Of a stretch of 64,000 nucleotides of DNA, positions 42,569 to 51,988 are shown piece by piece. The translations under genes and the position numbers were made by a program. The DNA comes from Paraburkholderia edwinii (GTDB lineage: Bacteria > Pseudomonadota > Gammaproteobacteria > Burkholderiales > Burkholderiaceae): contig NZ_CP080096.1 of NCBI RefSeq assembly GCF_019428685.1, positions 2,294,001 through 2,358,000 of the forward strand, given 5' to 3'. The stretch's first letter is position 1; every line of letters starts with the position of its first letter. The notes under the pieces were generated by a model that worked only from the letters and a program-made list of their open reading frames with translations, was not told the DNA's origin and made no database searches.

Positions 42569-42940
42569 ATGACTAAAGCCGAACGCTATCGGCGATGCGA
42601 AGAGGGCTACCAGCTGGAGCTGGCTCGCAGCGCGTCATATATTGCCAGCTGTATCACGGAGGAATCGACCAGCCGCTGTATCGACGAAGTCCTGCGAGGA
42701 TTCGTGCGCGACCGCGGCGCGGAAGACCTGCCAATCTTTCGTCAGGTACTAGCGGATCGGCTTCAGGCACGCCGGTGCGTCAATGCGGCCAAGCTCTTGA
42801 TCGAGTGGAAGCCCGTTGCGCGAACCGACCTTGCTGCAGGTTCAAGCGCTGGTTCAAGCGCTGGCTCAGGCGCTGGTAGCGTGAGCACGCTCGCGTTTTC
42901 GCCTGCACGCAATATAAGACGGGCGTTGCGAACAACCTAG
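42569..42940 (+). CDS. Hypothetical protein with Gly/Ser/Ala repeat tail
   Basis: A 123-residue protein; CGGAGCCAGTAG precedes the ATG, a good ribosome site. Residues 1-85 are charged and helical with four cysteines (RRCEEGY, ASCITEE, SRCIDE, RRCVNA). Residues ~90-104 form an AGSS/AGSG repeat encoded by a 12-bp tandem repeat. No family is recognised. It follows the previous hypothetical gene by 68 bp on the same strand and may share its transcript. Confidence 0.55.
   Translation: MTKAERYRRCEEGYQLELARSASYIASCITEESTSRCIDEVLRGFVRDRGAEDLPIFRQVLADRLQARRCVNAAKLLIEWKPVARTDLAAGSSAGSSAGSGAGSVSTLAFSPARNIRRALRTT
42839..42874. repeat. 12-bp coding tandem repeat
   Basis: GGTTCAAGCGCT occurs twice, followed by the variant GGCTCAGGCGCT. 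The unit is a multiple of three, so copy-number change would keep the reading frame of the gene at 42569. Confidence 0.75.
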
Positions 42941-43118
42941 GTGCTAGCAGAAACACTGTCGGGTAGCCGCATTGACTGCGAGCCGTGGGCTCGCCCGCGG
43001 CCACGAACGTTGCTACAACGCGACCGCGTAGCGATTACAACGTACCCTTTGCCACCGCGCCCGGCGTCCTGCTCTGCCCGGCGCGCTTTGCTGCGTCGAC
43101 AGCGTCTGACCTGTCATT

Positions 43119-43161
43119 AACCGCACTAAACCGCACTAAACGGCACTAAGCGGCACGATCA
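43119..43161 (-). repeat. 10-bp tandem repeat starting at the SDR stop codon
   Basis: Directly after the TGA at 43161-43159 the minus strand shows four 10-bp units of the type TAGTGCGGTT (first one diverged). The TAG triplets lie at +13, +23 and +33 from the stop, so they cover all three frames. Confidence 0.75.
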
Positions 43162-43872
43162 GAATGTCTCGACCCAAGGCCGCACTTCGATCTCCCACGA
43201 CCACGCGCTGCGATGCTGGCGCAACAGGTCAATATACGACTGTGCGACCGCATCGGGGTCGAGCGTGCTGTCCGGCCGATCGGCAGGATCGGGGCGATGC
43301 TCGGCTCGCACACTGCCATCCACGACAATGTGCGCGACATGGATGCCTTTGGGCGCGAGTTCGCGCGCGGCGCTTTGTGCCAGGCCCCGCAACGCGAACT
43401 TGCCCATCGCGAACGGCGCGGACAGCGCAAAGCCTTTGACGCCCGCGGTCGCGCCCGTCAGCAGGATCGCCCCCTTGCCGGCCGGCTCCATGCGCTTTGC
43501 CGCCTGCTGCACCGAGTAGAACGCACCGAGCGCCGAGACCGCAACGGCATCCTGAACTTCCGCGGGATCGAGCCCGGCGATCGGACCGCGCGTACGGCCA
43601 CTCGCGTTGTAGACGACGATTTCCGGCGCGCCGATCCGTGCATCGGTTTCGGCGAAAAGCCGCTCGACGTGCGTGGGGTCGGTTGCATCGACGGGCAGCG
43701 CGATCGCGCCCGTCTCTTTGGCGAGCGCCGCCAGTTTGTCGGTATTGCGCGCGGCGATCACGACCGGAAGACCGGCTGCGCGCAGCAGCCGGGCCACCGA
43801 AGCGCTGATGCCCGGGCCCGTGCCGATGATCAGTGCATTGCGATAAGGGATAGCGTGAGACGTGTCGTTCAT
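43159..43872 (-). CDS. SDR-family protein lacking the catalytic Ser and Tyr
   Basis: A 237-residue Rossmann-fold protein of the short-chain dehydrogenase superfamily. The dinucleotide motif is GTGPGISASVA (residues 17-27), the NAG-equivalent is YNAS (88-91). In the active site the Tyr of YxxxK is Phe154 (FAMGK, Lys158 retained) and the Ser position is Ala141 (TGATAG). I recall uncharacterised relatives that also have Phe at this place, so this may be a subfamily trait. Such members may bind nucleotide without classical dehydrogenase chemistry. The start at 43872 gives the usual short N-terminus. It stands alone, convergent with the upstream hypothetical genes and tandem with the FtsH-like gene. 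Confidence 0.82.
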   Translation of the reverse strand: MNDTSHAIPYRNALIIGTGPGISASVARLLRAAGLPVVIAARNTDKLAALAKETGAIALPVDATDPTHVERLFAETDARIGAPEIVVYNASGRTRGPIAGLDPAEVQDAVAVSALGAFYSVQQAAKRMEPAGKGAILLTGATAGVKGFALSAPFAMGKFALRGLAQSAARELAPKGIHVAHIVVDGSVRAEHRPDPADRPDSTLDPDAVAQSYIDLLRQHRSAWSWEIEVRPWVETF

Positions 43873-44036
43873 GAGGCCACCTGTCGTGTGAGCTGTCGGA
43901 AGTAGGCAAGCAAAGCGCAGCGTACATCCTCGCCGCCGATGCTGCACGGCGGCCGCTTCAGCTGACGCGGCTCATGTTCATGTGCTCGGGCGCAACCGCG
44001 GTTTTGTGTCCGTTTTCGCGGCGTGTGCGGCATACC

Positions 44037-45956
44037 CTAGGCCGCCACTTCCGTGACGACAGACGCCTCCAGCTTCGCGACCGCGGCCGCATGTTCACGA
44101 ATCAGACGATAAACCGTCTCGCCCGGCACCGTCTCCGACTCGAGCAGTTGCTGCGCAATCGCACGCAGCACCGGCTCGTTGGCGCGCAACAGCGCAAAGC
44201 ACTCGTCGTTGAGATCGCGCAGCAGCACATTCGCGTGCTCGATCGAATTCTTCAGCTGCAGCCCGGCATACTGCTGCGGCAGAGACGCAAGGCTGAACAG
44301 ATTGCCGTCCGCGTTGAAGCCGTGCTTCGAGACCATATCGAGGCTGATGCGCGACGCCTCCTGCAAATCCTGCGCGGCGCCGCTCGACGCTTCGTCGAAT
44401 ACGAGCAGTTCCGCATTGCGCCCGCCGAGCAGCACCTGAATTTCGTTGCGCATTTCCGTTTCGCGATACAGGTACTTGTCCTGCGTCTTTGTGATGAGCG
44501 CGACGCCAAGCGCGCCGCCGCGCGGCAGAATCGTCACCTCTTCGAGCACGCCGGTATCGAGCAGCGCGGCAACCAGCCCGTGCCCTGCTTCGTGCACTGC
44601 AATGCGCGTGCGTTCGTCATCCGACAGCGCGCGCTCGGCGCCGTTGATATCGCCGATGCGCGCAATCTTGATCGCCTCGAGAAAATGCGTTGCGGCCGCC
44701 TCGCGTTCGCCCGCCTTGCGCGCGACGAGCCCCGCCTGGTTGACGATCATCGACAGCGTCGCCGGCGACAAACCCGTCGTGAGCCGCGCGAGCTGGGTGA
44801 AATCGATGTCGCCGGGCTTTGTCTTCAGCTTCGCGGCGTAAAAGCGCAGAATTTGCGCGCGGTCTTCGAGATCGGGCAACCGCACTTGCACCGTGCGGTC
44901 GAAACGACCCGGACGCCTAAGCGCTTCGTCGAGATTGTCCGGGTGGTTCGTTGCGGCTACAACGACCACGCCTTCGTTCGACTCGAATCCGTCGAGCTCC
45001 GCCAGCAACTGGTTGATGATGCGATTGCTCTCGGCTTCGACGGGGCCGCTGCCCGTATCGGTACGCTTGCCAAGACCGTCGGCTTCGTCGATGAAAATCA
45101 CGGTCGGCGCGTTCTTGCGCGCGAGTTCGAACAGATGCTTGACCTTCTGGATGCCCACGCCATAGTACTTCGCGCTGAAATAGCTGCCCGTGATTGCGAT
45201 AAAGTTCGCGCCGCACTCGCCGGCAAGCGCCTGCGCAAGACGCGTCTTGCCAACACCCGGACCGCCCGTCATCAGAATGCCGCAGGGCGCGCGCACGCCC
45301 ATGCCGCTGAACTGCGCCGGCTCGGTGAGCCAGGCCTGCACGTCGGCAAGCGCGGCTTTCGCTTCGCCTGCGCCGATCACGTCGTGAAAGCGCAGCGTCG
45401 GCGCCTTGCTGAGCAGGCGTGCGCCGCCCATCATTTCGCGGCGCATGAACCACAGAATGCCGCCCAGCATCAGCACCGGCAGCAGCAGGCTCAGCGCATC
45501 GCGCGTGTGATCGACCACCTCGGTCCAGCGCGCGCCCGCGGTACGCACATCGGCGTCCGGCAGCCAGACGAGCTGATATGACGATGCGCTGCCCGGTTTC
45601 AGATCGCCGAGCAGCAGCGCATTCGAGAATGTGCCGTTATGGTCGGCGACATAGTATTTTTCGCCGTGCAGCGTCGACACGAGAATCGCATTGCGGCTGA
45701 GGCCAATAGCCGCGACATTGTGGTCCCGCACATCGCGCAGCATGTCCGACGCGTTCTTTTCACGGAGCGTCCAAGCCGATGAATTCGCGCGCATCTGGCT
45801 GGCGATGCCGCCCAGGGCCTGGGCCGACGCTTGCGTCAGATGCTGCTCGTGCCGCCAATGCAGGAATGTGAAGGTAGCGGCCAGCGCGGACGCAAGCACG
45901 CCAAGGGTCACGTATCGGCCGATACGCGACCAAAGTGAATTCCTTACCGGTTTCAT
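44037..45956 (-). CDS. FtsH-like membrane AAA+ zinc metalloprotease (accessory paralogue)
   Basis: A 639-residue membrane protease. Two transmembrane helices (about residues 15-32 and 155-170) flank a ~120-residue periplasmic domain. The AAA module has Walker A GGPGVGKT (231-238), Walker B VIFIDE, and the second region of homology ATNHPDNLDEALRRPGRFD. The protease has the zinc motif HEAGH (455-459) and a downstream SSGAAQDLQEASRIS with the third ligand Asp. The pore-loop motif, usually Phe-Val-Gly, reads KYYGVG (264-267 region), so the pore Phe is Tyr. CAGGAA precedes the ATG at 45956. Housekeeping FtsH normally sits next to ftsJ/folP; this isolated copy is likely a specialised paralogue. Confidence 0.87.
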   Translation of the reverse strand: MKPVRNSLWSRIGRYVTLGVLASALAATFTFLHWRHEQHLTQASAQALGGIASQMRANSSAWTLREKNASDMLRDVRDHNVAAIGLSRNAILVSTLHGEKYYVADHNGTFSNALLLGDLKPGSASSYQLVWLPDADVRTAGARWTEVVDHTRDALSLLLPVLMLGGILWFMRREMMGGARLLSKAPTLRFHDVIGAGEAKAALADVQAWLTEPAQFSGMGVRAPCGILMTGGPGVGKTRLAQALAGECGANFIAITGSYFSAKYYGVGIQKVKHLFELARKNAPTVIFIDEADGLGKRTDTGSGPVEAESNRIINQLLAELDGFESNEGVVVVAATNHPDNLDEALRRPGRFDRTVQVRLPDLEDRAQILRFYAAKLKTKPGDIDFTQLARLTTGLSPATLSMIVNQAGLVARKAGEREAAATHFLEAIKIARIGDINGAERALSDDERTRIAVHEAGHGLVAALLDTGVLEEVTILPRGGALGVALITKTQDKYLYRETEMRNEIQVLLGGRNAELLVFDEASSGAAQDLQEASRISLDMVSKHGFNADGNLFSLASLPQQYAGLQLKNSIEHANVLLRDLNDECFALLRANEPVLRAIAQQLLESETVPGETVYRLIREHAAAVAKLEASVVTEVAA

Positions 45957-46380
45957 CAGTCGATTCCTGAAAGGCCCGCTACGTGGCGGCGCCGGAGTGA
46001 GTCTGCAGAGAGGATGGCACGCGCGCGCGGCGTTCGTGCGGAGAGGTGCCGGATGCCTCGCGTGTCTGGCTCGCACGGCATTGCCCGGCTATCGAAATAA
46101 GGCAGTCTTACCGGCACCTTTACCGGCACTTTTACCAATAGAAACGAAGACTGCGAATATTCAGCAATGCGAACACGACCCTTATTAACCGCACTGCACC
46201 CTCGCTATTATGCCGGGACTCGACGATACGTAAAAATCTGAGCAAAGCGCGAATTCCGGTCAATTCGACGTTTTGCGAGCCTGCGCGTCTTCGGATTGCC
46301 GGCGGGTACGGACTTTGCAACGGCAAACACACGTCCGTGCATCGGGTCGCACGGTGTCCCCAACCGACGGAGGTCACATC
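45957..46380. other. 424-bp divergent intergenic region
   Basis: It separates the FtsH-like gene from the DUF1328 gene. It holds the 12-bp tandem repeat at 46108-46136 and an 8-bp palindrome GAATATTC (about 46156). No gene is supported. Confidence 0.5.
46108..46136. repeat. 12-bp tandem repeat upstream of the FtsH-like gene
   Basis: TTACCGGCACCT, TTACCGGCACTT and a partial TTACC are contiguous, about 150 bp upstream of the FtsH-like start. Confidence 0.65.
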
Positions 46381-46542
46381 ATGCTGTATTACGCACTGGT
46401 CTTCTTCATCATCGCGATCATTGCGGCCGCGCTGGGCTTCGGCGGCATCGCGGCAGGCGCCGCCAGCATTGCAAAAGTGCTGTTCTTTATCTTCCTCATC
46501 ATCTTCCTCGTCACGCTGGTCATGGGTGTGATGCGACGTTGA
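46381..46542 (+). CDS. DUF1328 (UPF0391) small membrane protein
   Basis: A 53-residue membrane peptide, [20 protein letters not shown] at the start and [23 protein letters not shown] in the second half: two transmembrane helices with a conserved [10 protein letters not shown] turn, as in the UPF0391/YtjA family. It is preceded by GGAGGTCACATC. Family members are often in general-stress or envelope-stress regulons, but their function is unknown. A bidirectional terminator follows. Confidence 0.9.
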   Translation: MLYYALVFFIIAIIAAALGFGGIAAGAASIAKVLFFIFLIIFLVTLVMGVMRR

Positions 46543-46569
46543 CGAGGCGGGCCCCGGTAAAAGAAACGC

Positions 46570-46598
46570 AGCCCGGATTCACGCAGTGAGTCCGGGCT
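46570..46598. terminator. Bidirectional rho-independent terminator
   Basis: A 13-bp stem (AGCCCGGATTCAC pairing with GTGAGTCCGGGCT, one G-U) and 3-nt loop. The plus-strand tail is GTTCTGTTTG and the minus-strand tail TGCGTTTCTTTT. It sits between the convergent DUF1328 and diguanylate cyclase genes and suits both. Confidence 0.75.
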
Positions 46599-46640
46599 GT
46601 TCTGTTTGCGCGTTCGCAGATGAAGCGGCGGTGTGGCACC

Positions 46641-47687
46641 TTAGCGCGAATGCGATTTAAAGGCCTCGCCTTGCATGCCGGCGCGATCGACCGCGGCAAT
46701 GCGATTGCGGCCATTTTCCTTCGCGTGATAAAGCTGCGCGTCGATCAGATTGATAAACGTGGTTTTGTCAGTGCGCGCGTGCGGCACGATCGTGCCGACG
46801 CCGAAGCTCGCCGTCACGCGTTGCTGATGCGGCGAGCGCACGTGCGCAATCGCTTCGTCCGCGATCAGCGCGCGGCAATGTTCGGCAATTTTGACAGCCG
46901 TGTCGGCTTCGGTATTGGCCAGCACGAGCACGAACTCTTCGCCGCCGAAGCGGCCAAGAAAGTGATCGGGGCCCGCGGCTTTCGACAGCACGCGCGCGAC
47001 GCGCTTCAGGCATTCGTCGCCCTGCAGGTGTCCGTAATAGTCGTTGTACGACTTGAAGAAGTCGATATCGATCATGATCACCGACAACGCGCGGCCGGAC
47101 TCCTGCGCCGCGGTCCATGTCCGGTCCATCACGTCGTCGAATCTGCGGCGGTTGCCCGTGCCGGTCAGGCTGTCGTGAAACGACAGATGTTCGAGCTCCC
47201 GTTGCAGCTGCGCGAGTTTCTCCTCGGTGCGCTTGCGCTCGCTGATATCGAACATAAAACCGATCAGCGCCTCGACGTCGCCCTTGTCGTTGCGCACGAC
47301 ATGCACGACATCCCGCAGCCAGACATAGCCGCCGTCGCGCGTAAGCGCGCGATAGTCGGCTTCGTGATCGGTGCCCGCCTTCGACTGCGCGACGCAAAAG
47401 TTCACGACGGCCTCGCGGTCGTCCGGATGCATGCGTTCCGCCCAGTCGTTGACCGTTTGCCACGTCGACGGCGCCCAGCCGAGCAGCGCTTCGATCTGCG
47501 GGCCGATATAGGCAAACTCCATCGTCGCCCAGTCGATCTTCCACGGGATGGCTTTGGTGGATTCGAGCAGCGTGCGGTAGACGGCGCTGTCGTCGTCACC
47601 GAACACGCGGTTTGGCGGCGCGAGGGATTCGTCGTGCCGCAGGAAAGCGGCCTCGAGAGAACTCTTCGAGTGTTCGTGGTCCGTCAT
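46641..47687 (-). CDS. PAS-GGDEF diguanylate cyclase
   Basis: A 348-residue cytosolic c-di-GMP synthase. A PAS_3-type domain occupies about residues 45-150 (AYIGPQIEALLGW, MHPDDREAVV, RDGGYVWLRDVVHVVRND, GFMFDISERKR), followed by a short coiled coil (KLAQLQRELEHLSFHD) and the GGDEF domain with SLTGTGNRRRFDDVMD, MIDIDFFKSYNDYYGH and the active-site RFGGEEF. The inhibitory I-site (RxxD five residues before GGEEF) is absent: the position reads AGPDHF. The enzyme should be active and not subject to classical product inhibition. No transmembrane helix, so it senses a cytosolic or diffusible signal through PAS. Confidence 0.9.
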   Translation of the reverse strand: MTDHEHSKSSLEAAFLRHDESLAPPNRVFGDDDSAVYRTLLESTKAIPWKIDWATMEFAYIGPQIEALLGWAPSTWQTVNDWAERMHPDDREAVVNFCVAQSKAGTDHEADYRALTRDGGYVWLRDVVHVVRNDKGDVEALIGFMFDISERKRTEEKLAQLQRELEHLSFHDSLTGTGNRRRFDDVMDRTWTAAQESGRALSVIMIDIDFFKSYNDYYGHLQGDECLKRVARVLSKAAGPDHFLGRFGGEEFVLVLANTEADTAVKIAEHCRALIADEAIAHVRSPHQQRVTASFGVGTIVPHARTDKTTFINLIDAQLYHAKENGRNRIAAVDRAGMQGEAFKSHSR

Positions 47688-47770
47688 GGTGTACTTGCCG
47701 GTGGTTGCATGCGTTGCCTGTATCTACGGAAGCAACGGGCTGCTTCTGAAGGGCAGTCGCGGGTTTTCCA

Positions 47771-49270
<1,500 letters not shown>

Positions 49271-49285
49271 TTATTGGGAGCCTGC

Positions 49286-49759
49286 ATGCGATACCTGACA
49301 ATTCCCCTTGCCTTTGCTTTAACCACACTAACAGCGTGCGGTGCGTTTAGAACGCATGAAGCGCGCGACCCGCAAGGCGCGTTGATCGGCTCGAACATTC
49401 TCGATCTGGTGCAGTCGGTCGGCATTCCCGACAAGACGATGAAGCTCGTCGATACAGGCGGGCCAAGCGACCGGATGGAAGCACAATGGAATTTCGCGAA
49501 CTCGGACGCAGCGCTCGATCTGAACGCGCTCGTGCTCGACCTGAAGATAGGCGGCGCCGGCAAATGCAGCATGACGGCGACGGTCGAACGCTGGGGCGGC
49601 AAAGTGCTCGCGGTTAATTTCCCGCAAGCGCATAGCGACAGCATCGGTTCCGATTACGGCGCGTGCGAACCGCTCGTCGAAGAAGCGCTCGAGCACAACC
49701 CGCACACGCCGGTCGATCAGAAGTGGGATGCTTTTTCGCTGGTCGGCGCGTCGAAATAA
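49286..49759 (+). CDS. Putative lipoprotein of unknown function
   Basis: A 157-residue predicted lipoprotein, lipobox LTAC with Cys18, GGGAGCC before the ATG. The mature part carries SNILDLVQSVGIPDKTMKLVDTGGPSDRMEAQWNF, reminiscent of SmpA/BamE-type short repeats, and a cysteine pair (KCSMTAT, GACEPLV). Function unknown; a role in the envelope is likely. The gene is divergent from dgdA and convergent with the cupin gene. Confidence 0.75.
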   Translation: MRYLTIPLAFALTTLTACGAFRTHEARDPQGALIGSNILDLVQSVGIPDKTMKLVDTGGPSDRMEAQWNFANSDAALDLNALVLDLKIGGAGKCSMTATVERWGGKVLAVNFPQAHSDSIGSDYGACEPLVEEALEHNPHTPVDQKWDAFSLVGASK

Positions 49760-49785
49760 GCGGCAATCGAGGCAGCAAAGCGCCG

Positions 49786-50271
49786 TTACTCGCGGGCTCC
49801 GTCGAGCTTCGGTCCAAGCGCCTCGAGACCGTACTTCGGGCGAAGCAGGCTGTGATCGAAGCGCTCCAACCCGCCCCCTTCCGCAATTTCCAATGCCAGC
49901 TGCTCGAAACCGCCCGGCGAGAAAATGGCCAGCACACGCAGCGGCTTGTCGGACCGATTGATCCAGACCTGGGGCACTTCGCGCGGCAAGGTAGCCGATT
50001 GACCGGGATAAAGATCGATCGGCTTGCCGTCGATCACGATGTGCGCGGTACCCTCGAGCACGAAGAAATGTTCGTCCTCGTAGTGATGCCGGTGCGTGAT
50101 GGAACCGATGCCGGGTTCGGCAATGCTCTCGACAATCGCATAGGCGCCGCCCGTCTCCTTCGACGACACGATCACCTTGAACACCATCCCCGGTTCGACC
50201 TGATACCAACCCGGCGCCAGGGTGTTCGGCTGCGCGGAGCCCGCATCGCCCGCATTCTTCCCGATCGTCAT
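49786..50271 (-). CDS. Cupin_2 domain protein
   Basis: A 161-residue single-domain cupin. Motif 1 reads THRHHYEDEHFFVLEG (metal ligands His-His-Glu) at about residues 58-73 and motif 2 LPREVPQVWINRSDKPLRVL at about 92-111, with the second-motif His replaced by Pro/Gln, so metal binding may be partial. Pattern IDLYPGQSATLP is typical. Such proteins act as isomerases, dioxygenases or sensors; none is assigned. Confidence 0.8.
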   Translation of the reverse strand: MTIGKNAGDAGSAQPNTLAPGWYQVEPGMVFKVIVSSKETGGAYAIVESIAEPGIGSITHRHHYEDEHFFVLEGTAHIVIDGKPIDLYPGQSATLPREVPQVWINRSDKPLRVLAIFSPGGFEQLALEIAEGGGLERFDHSLLRPKYGLEALGPKLDGARE

Positions 50272-50451
50272 TTAAAGCGCTCCTCTAAGGGCAGAAAAGA
50301 AAATGAAATAGCTTCCTTAAGCTGCCTTCGAGGCTAGCACCTCGCCAAACAGGCGATAGCGCAGCAATCTTCACGGATTTGATCTTTCTCGCCACGTTGC
50401 GCGTACCCGGCCGCTTTTTCGCGGTCGAATGCGCGGCATGCGCGCGAGACG

Positions 50452-50994
50452 TCACGCCGTGTCGTCGACGTTCGTGCCCGTGAAATCGAATCGAAACGGT
50501 TTAAGTTTTTGGCTTGTAGTGTCGTTGTCGTTAGCGTCGCCGGTCGTCAGCTTGTGCTTCTCTTCGGCCTGCTCCGACTTCTCGGCCTGCTTTAGCAGCT
50601 GCGCATGCCGGCTACCGTTAGCGCCTTGCGACGCCGGGACGGCGTGCTTCTGCTGTCGCATCGCATCGAGACCGCTGATGTGATCGATCTGCGCCTGGAT
50701 CGACGTAATCTGGGCCGTCAGCGCCCCCACCATCGCCTGTGCAGCGACCGAACCTGAACTCGCCGTGGCGATCGCCTGCTTCAGTCTCTTCGCGATGGTG
50801 TGCTCGAGCTTGCGCAAGGCCGCCACCTGGCTCGATGTATTGACCGGCCTCGTCTGCTGGTTAGGGTTTGCCGGATCGTTCGCGTTATTGGGATTGGTGG
50901 GATCGTCCGGATTCTGCGTGGCAAACGGATCCTGTGTTGGATCATTAGTGTTGTTAAAAGATGAGCCGGTCACTGAACCGATGGAAGATAGCAT
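50452..50994 (-). CDS. Hypothetical low-complexity/coiled-coil protein
   Basis: A 180-residue protein. Residues 15-50 are Asn/Asp/Pro/Thr-rich (DPTQDPFATQNPDDPTNPN), residues 57-110 form amphipathic helices (ALRKLEHTIAKRLKQAIA, LTAQITSIQAQIDHISGL) and the tail is charged. No signal peptide. The layout resembles small secreted or surface-associated proteins of Burkholderia, but no family is recognised. A purine-rich AGGGGAATTG lies just before the ATG. Confidence 0.6.
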   Translation of the reverse strand: MLSSIGSVTGSSFNNTNDPTQDPFATQNPDDPTNPNNANDPANPNQQTRPVNTSSQVAALRKLEHTIAKRLKQAIATASSGSVAAQAMVGALTAQITSIQAQIDHISGLDAMRQQKHAVPASQGANGSRHAQLLKQAEKSEQAEEKHKLTTGDANDNDTTSQKLKPFRFDFTGTNVDDTA

Positions 50995-51130
50995 TGCAAT
51001 TCCCCTGGCTGCCTGGCGTTGTGATTAGCGCGCAGTATAAGCCGTAAAGTGTTATTCCGCACGCGTATGCTTTATATTTCCAGATAGTGCTTGAGCGCCA
51101 TTACGTTTTTGTGAATGCTCCCATGCGGGA

Positions 51131-51835
51131 TCAGGATTCGGTAACTGAATCATTGCGATAGAGCGCCGCATAATCGCGCGGCGCCATGCCATGCTCTCTT
51201 TTAAAGCTGCGGCTGAAATGGGTAAGACTCGCAAATCCGCAATGCGCGGCCACTTCCTGAATCGTGATGCGTGATGGGTCGGCCAGCATGCGGCTCGCAT
51301 GTTCAAGCCGCACCGAATTGGCAAAGCGCATCGGAGACAAACCTCGCTCCCTGAATGCACGCATCAGCGAGCTGCTCGATACATTCAGTTCGTCCGCAAT
51401 CTGCGAGAGGCTAAGATCGGGGTCGCCAAAGCGGCGCGCAATAAGCTGCCTCGCGCGCAAAACCATGCCTTCCGGCGAGCGTCCATGGTACGAGGCGTCG
51501 CCGCTTTTCACGACGATATCCATCAGGTCGAGAAACTGGCGCCCGACACGCTCGCGCAGCACATCTCCCGCACTAGCCGCATGCGCGCAGAAGGTGAGAA
51601 ACAGATCTCTGACCGCTGCGACTTCGGGGTTAGCGTGAACCGGATAGCAAGCCGACGAAAAGCGTACCGGAATACCGCGTTCCGACAAGACATGCGGCGG
51701 GATCTGCACGGTAGAACATAGCGCGGGCTCCTTAAAAAGCAGCGTGTGACCTCGCGCCGCATCGAGCAACACCATATCGCCCGCCTTGAGCGACACGATC
51801 TGATGCCGGTCTCGGCATCGGCCCGGCCGTCGCAA
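51131..51835 (-). CDS. AraC-family regulator, N-terminally shortened
   Basis: The visible 234 residues contain the end of an AraC_binding_2 sensor (LKAGDMVLLDAARGHTLLF, VQIPPHVLSERGI) and a complete C-terminal double HTH (SLSQIADELNVSSSSLMRAFRERGLSP, then TIQEVAAHCGFASLTHFSRSFKREHGMAPRDY). Typical members have about 320 residues; roughly 80-90 N-terminal residues are missing. The frame opens with TTG and an in-frame TAA lies 11 codons further upstream, with no sensor-domain sequence in any frame that I could recognise. It is either a 5'-truncated gene or uses a weak internal start. It is divergent from topoisomerase IB. Confidence 0.7.
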   Translation of the reverse strand: MRRPGRCRDRHQIVSLKAGDMVLLDAARGHTLLFKEPALCSTVQIPPHVLSERGIPVRFSSACYPVHANPEVAAVRDLFLTFCAHAASAGDVLRERVGRQFLDLMDIVVKSGDASYHGRSPEGMVLRARQLIARRFGDPDLSLSQIADELNVSSSSLMRAFRERGLSPMRFANSVRLEHASRMLADPSRITIQEVAAHCGFASLTHFSRSFKREHGMAPRDYAALYRNDSVTES

Positions 51836-51988
51836 ATCGTTCAGAGTGCACCAGAAACGACGGAATTACGGGTGCGAAAAGCGAAGCGACAACTCTGCAC
51901 ACGACATGCATTGACCGCGCCCGGGCACGCCGATTGCGCAGCGACTGACGCCCTCCATGGCACCTGCCAACCACGCGGAAGAACGCCA

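Noticed and set aside
43974..45581. A 535-codon plus-strand frame opposite the FtsH-like gene
   Set aside because: Antisense shadow; all AAA and HEAGH motifs are in the minus frame.
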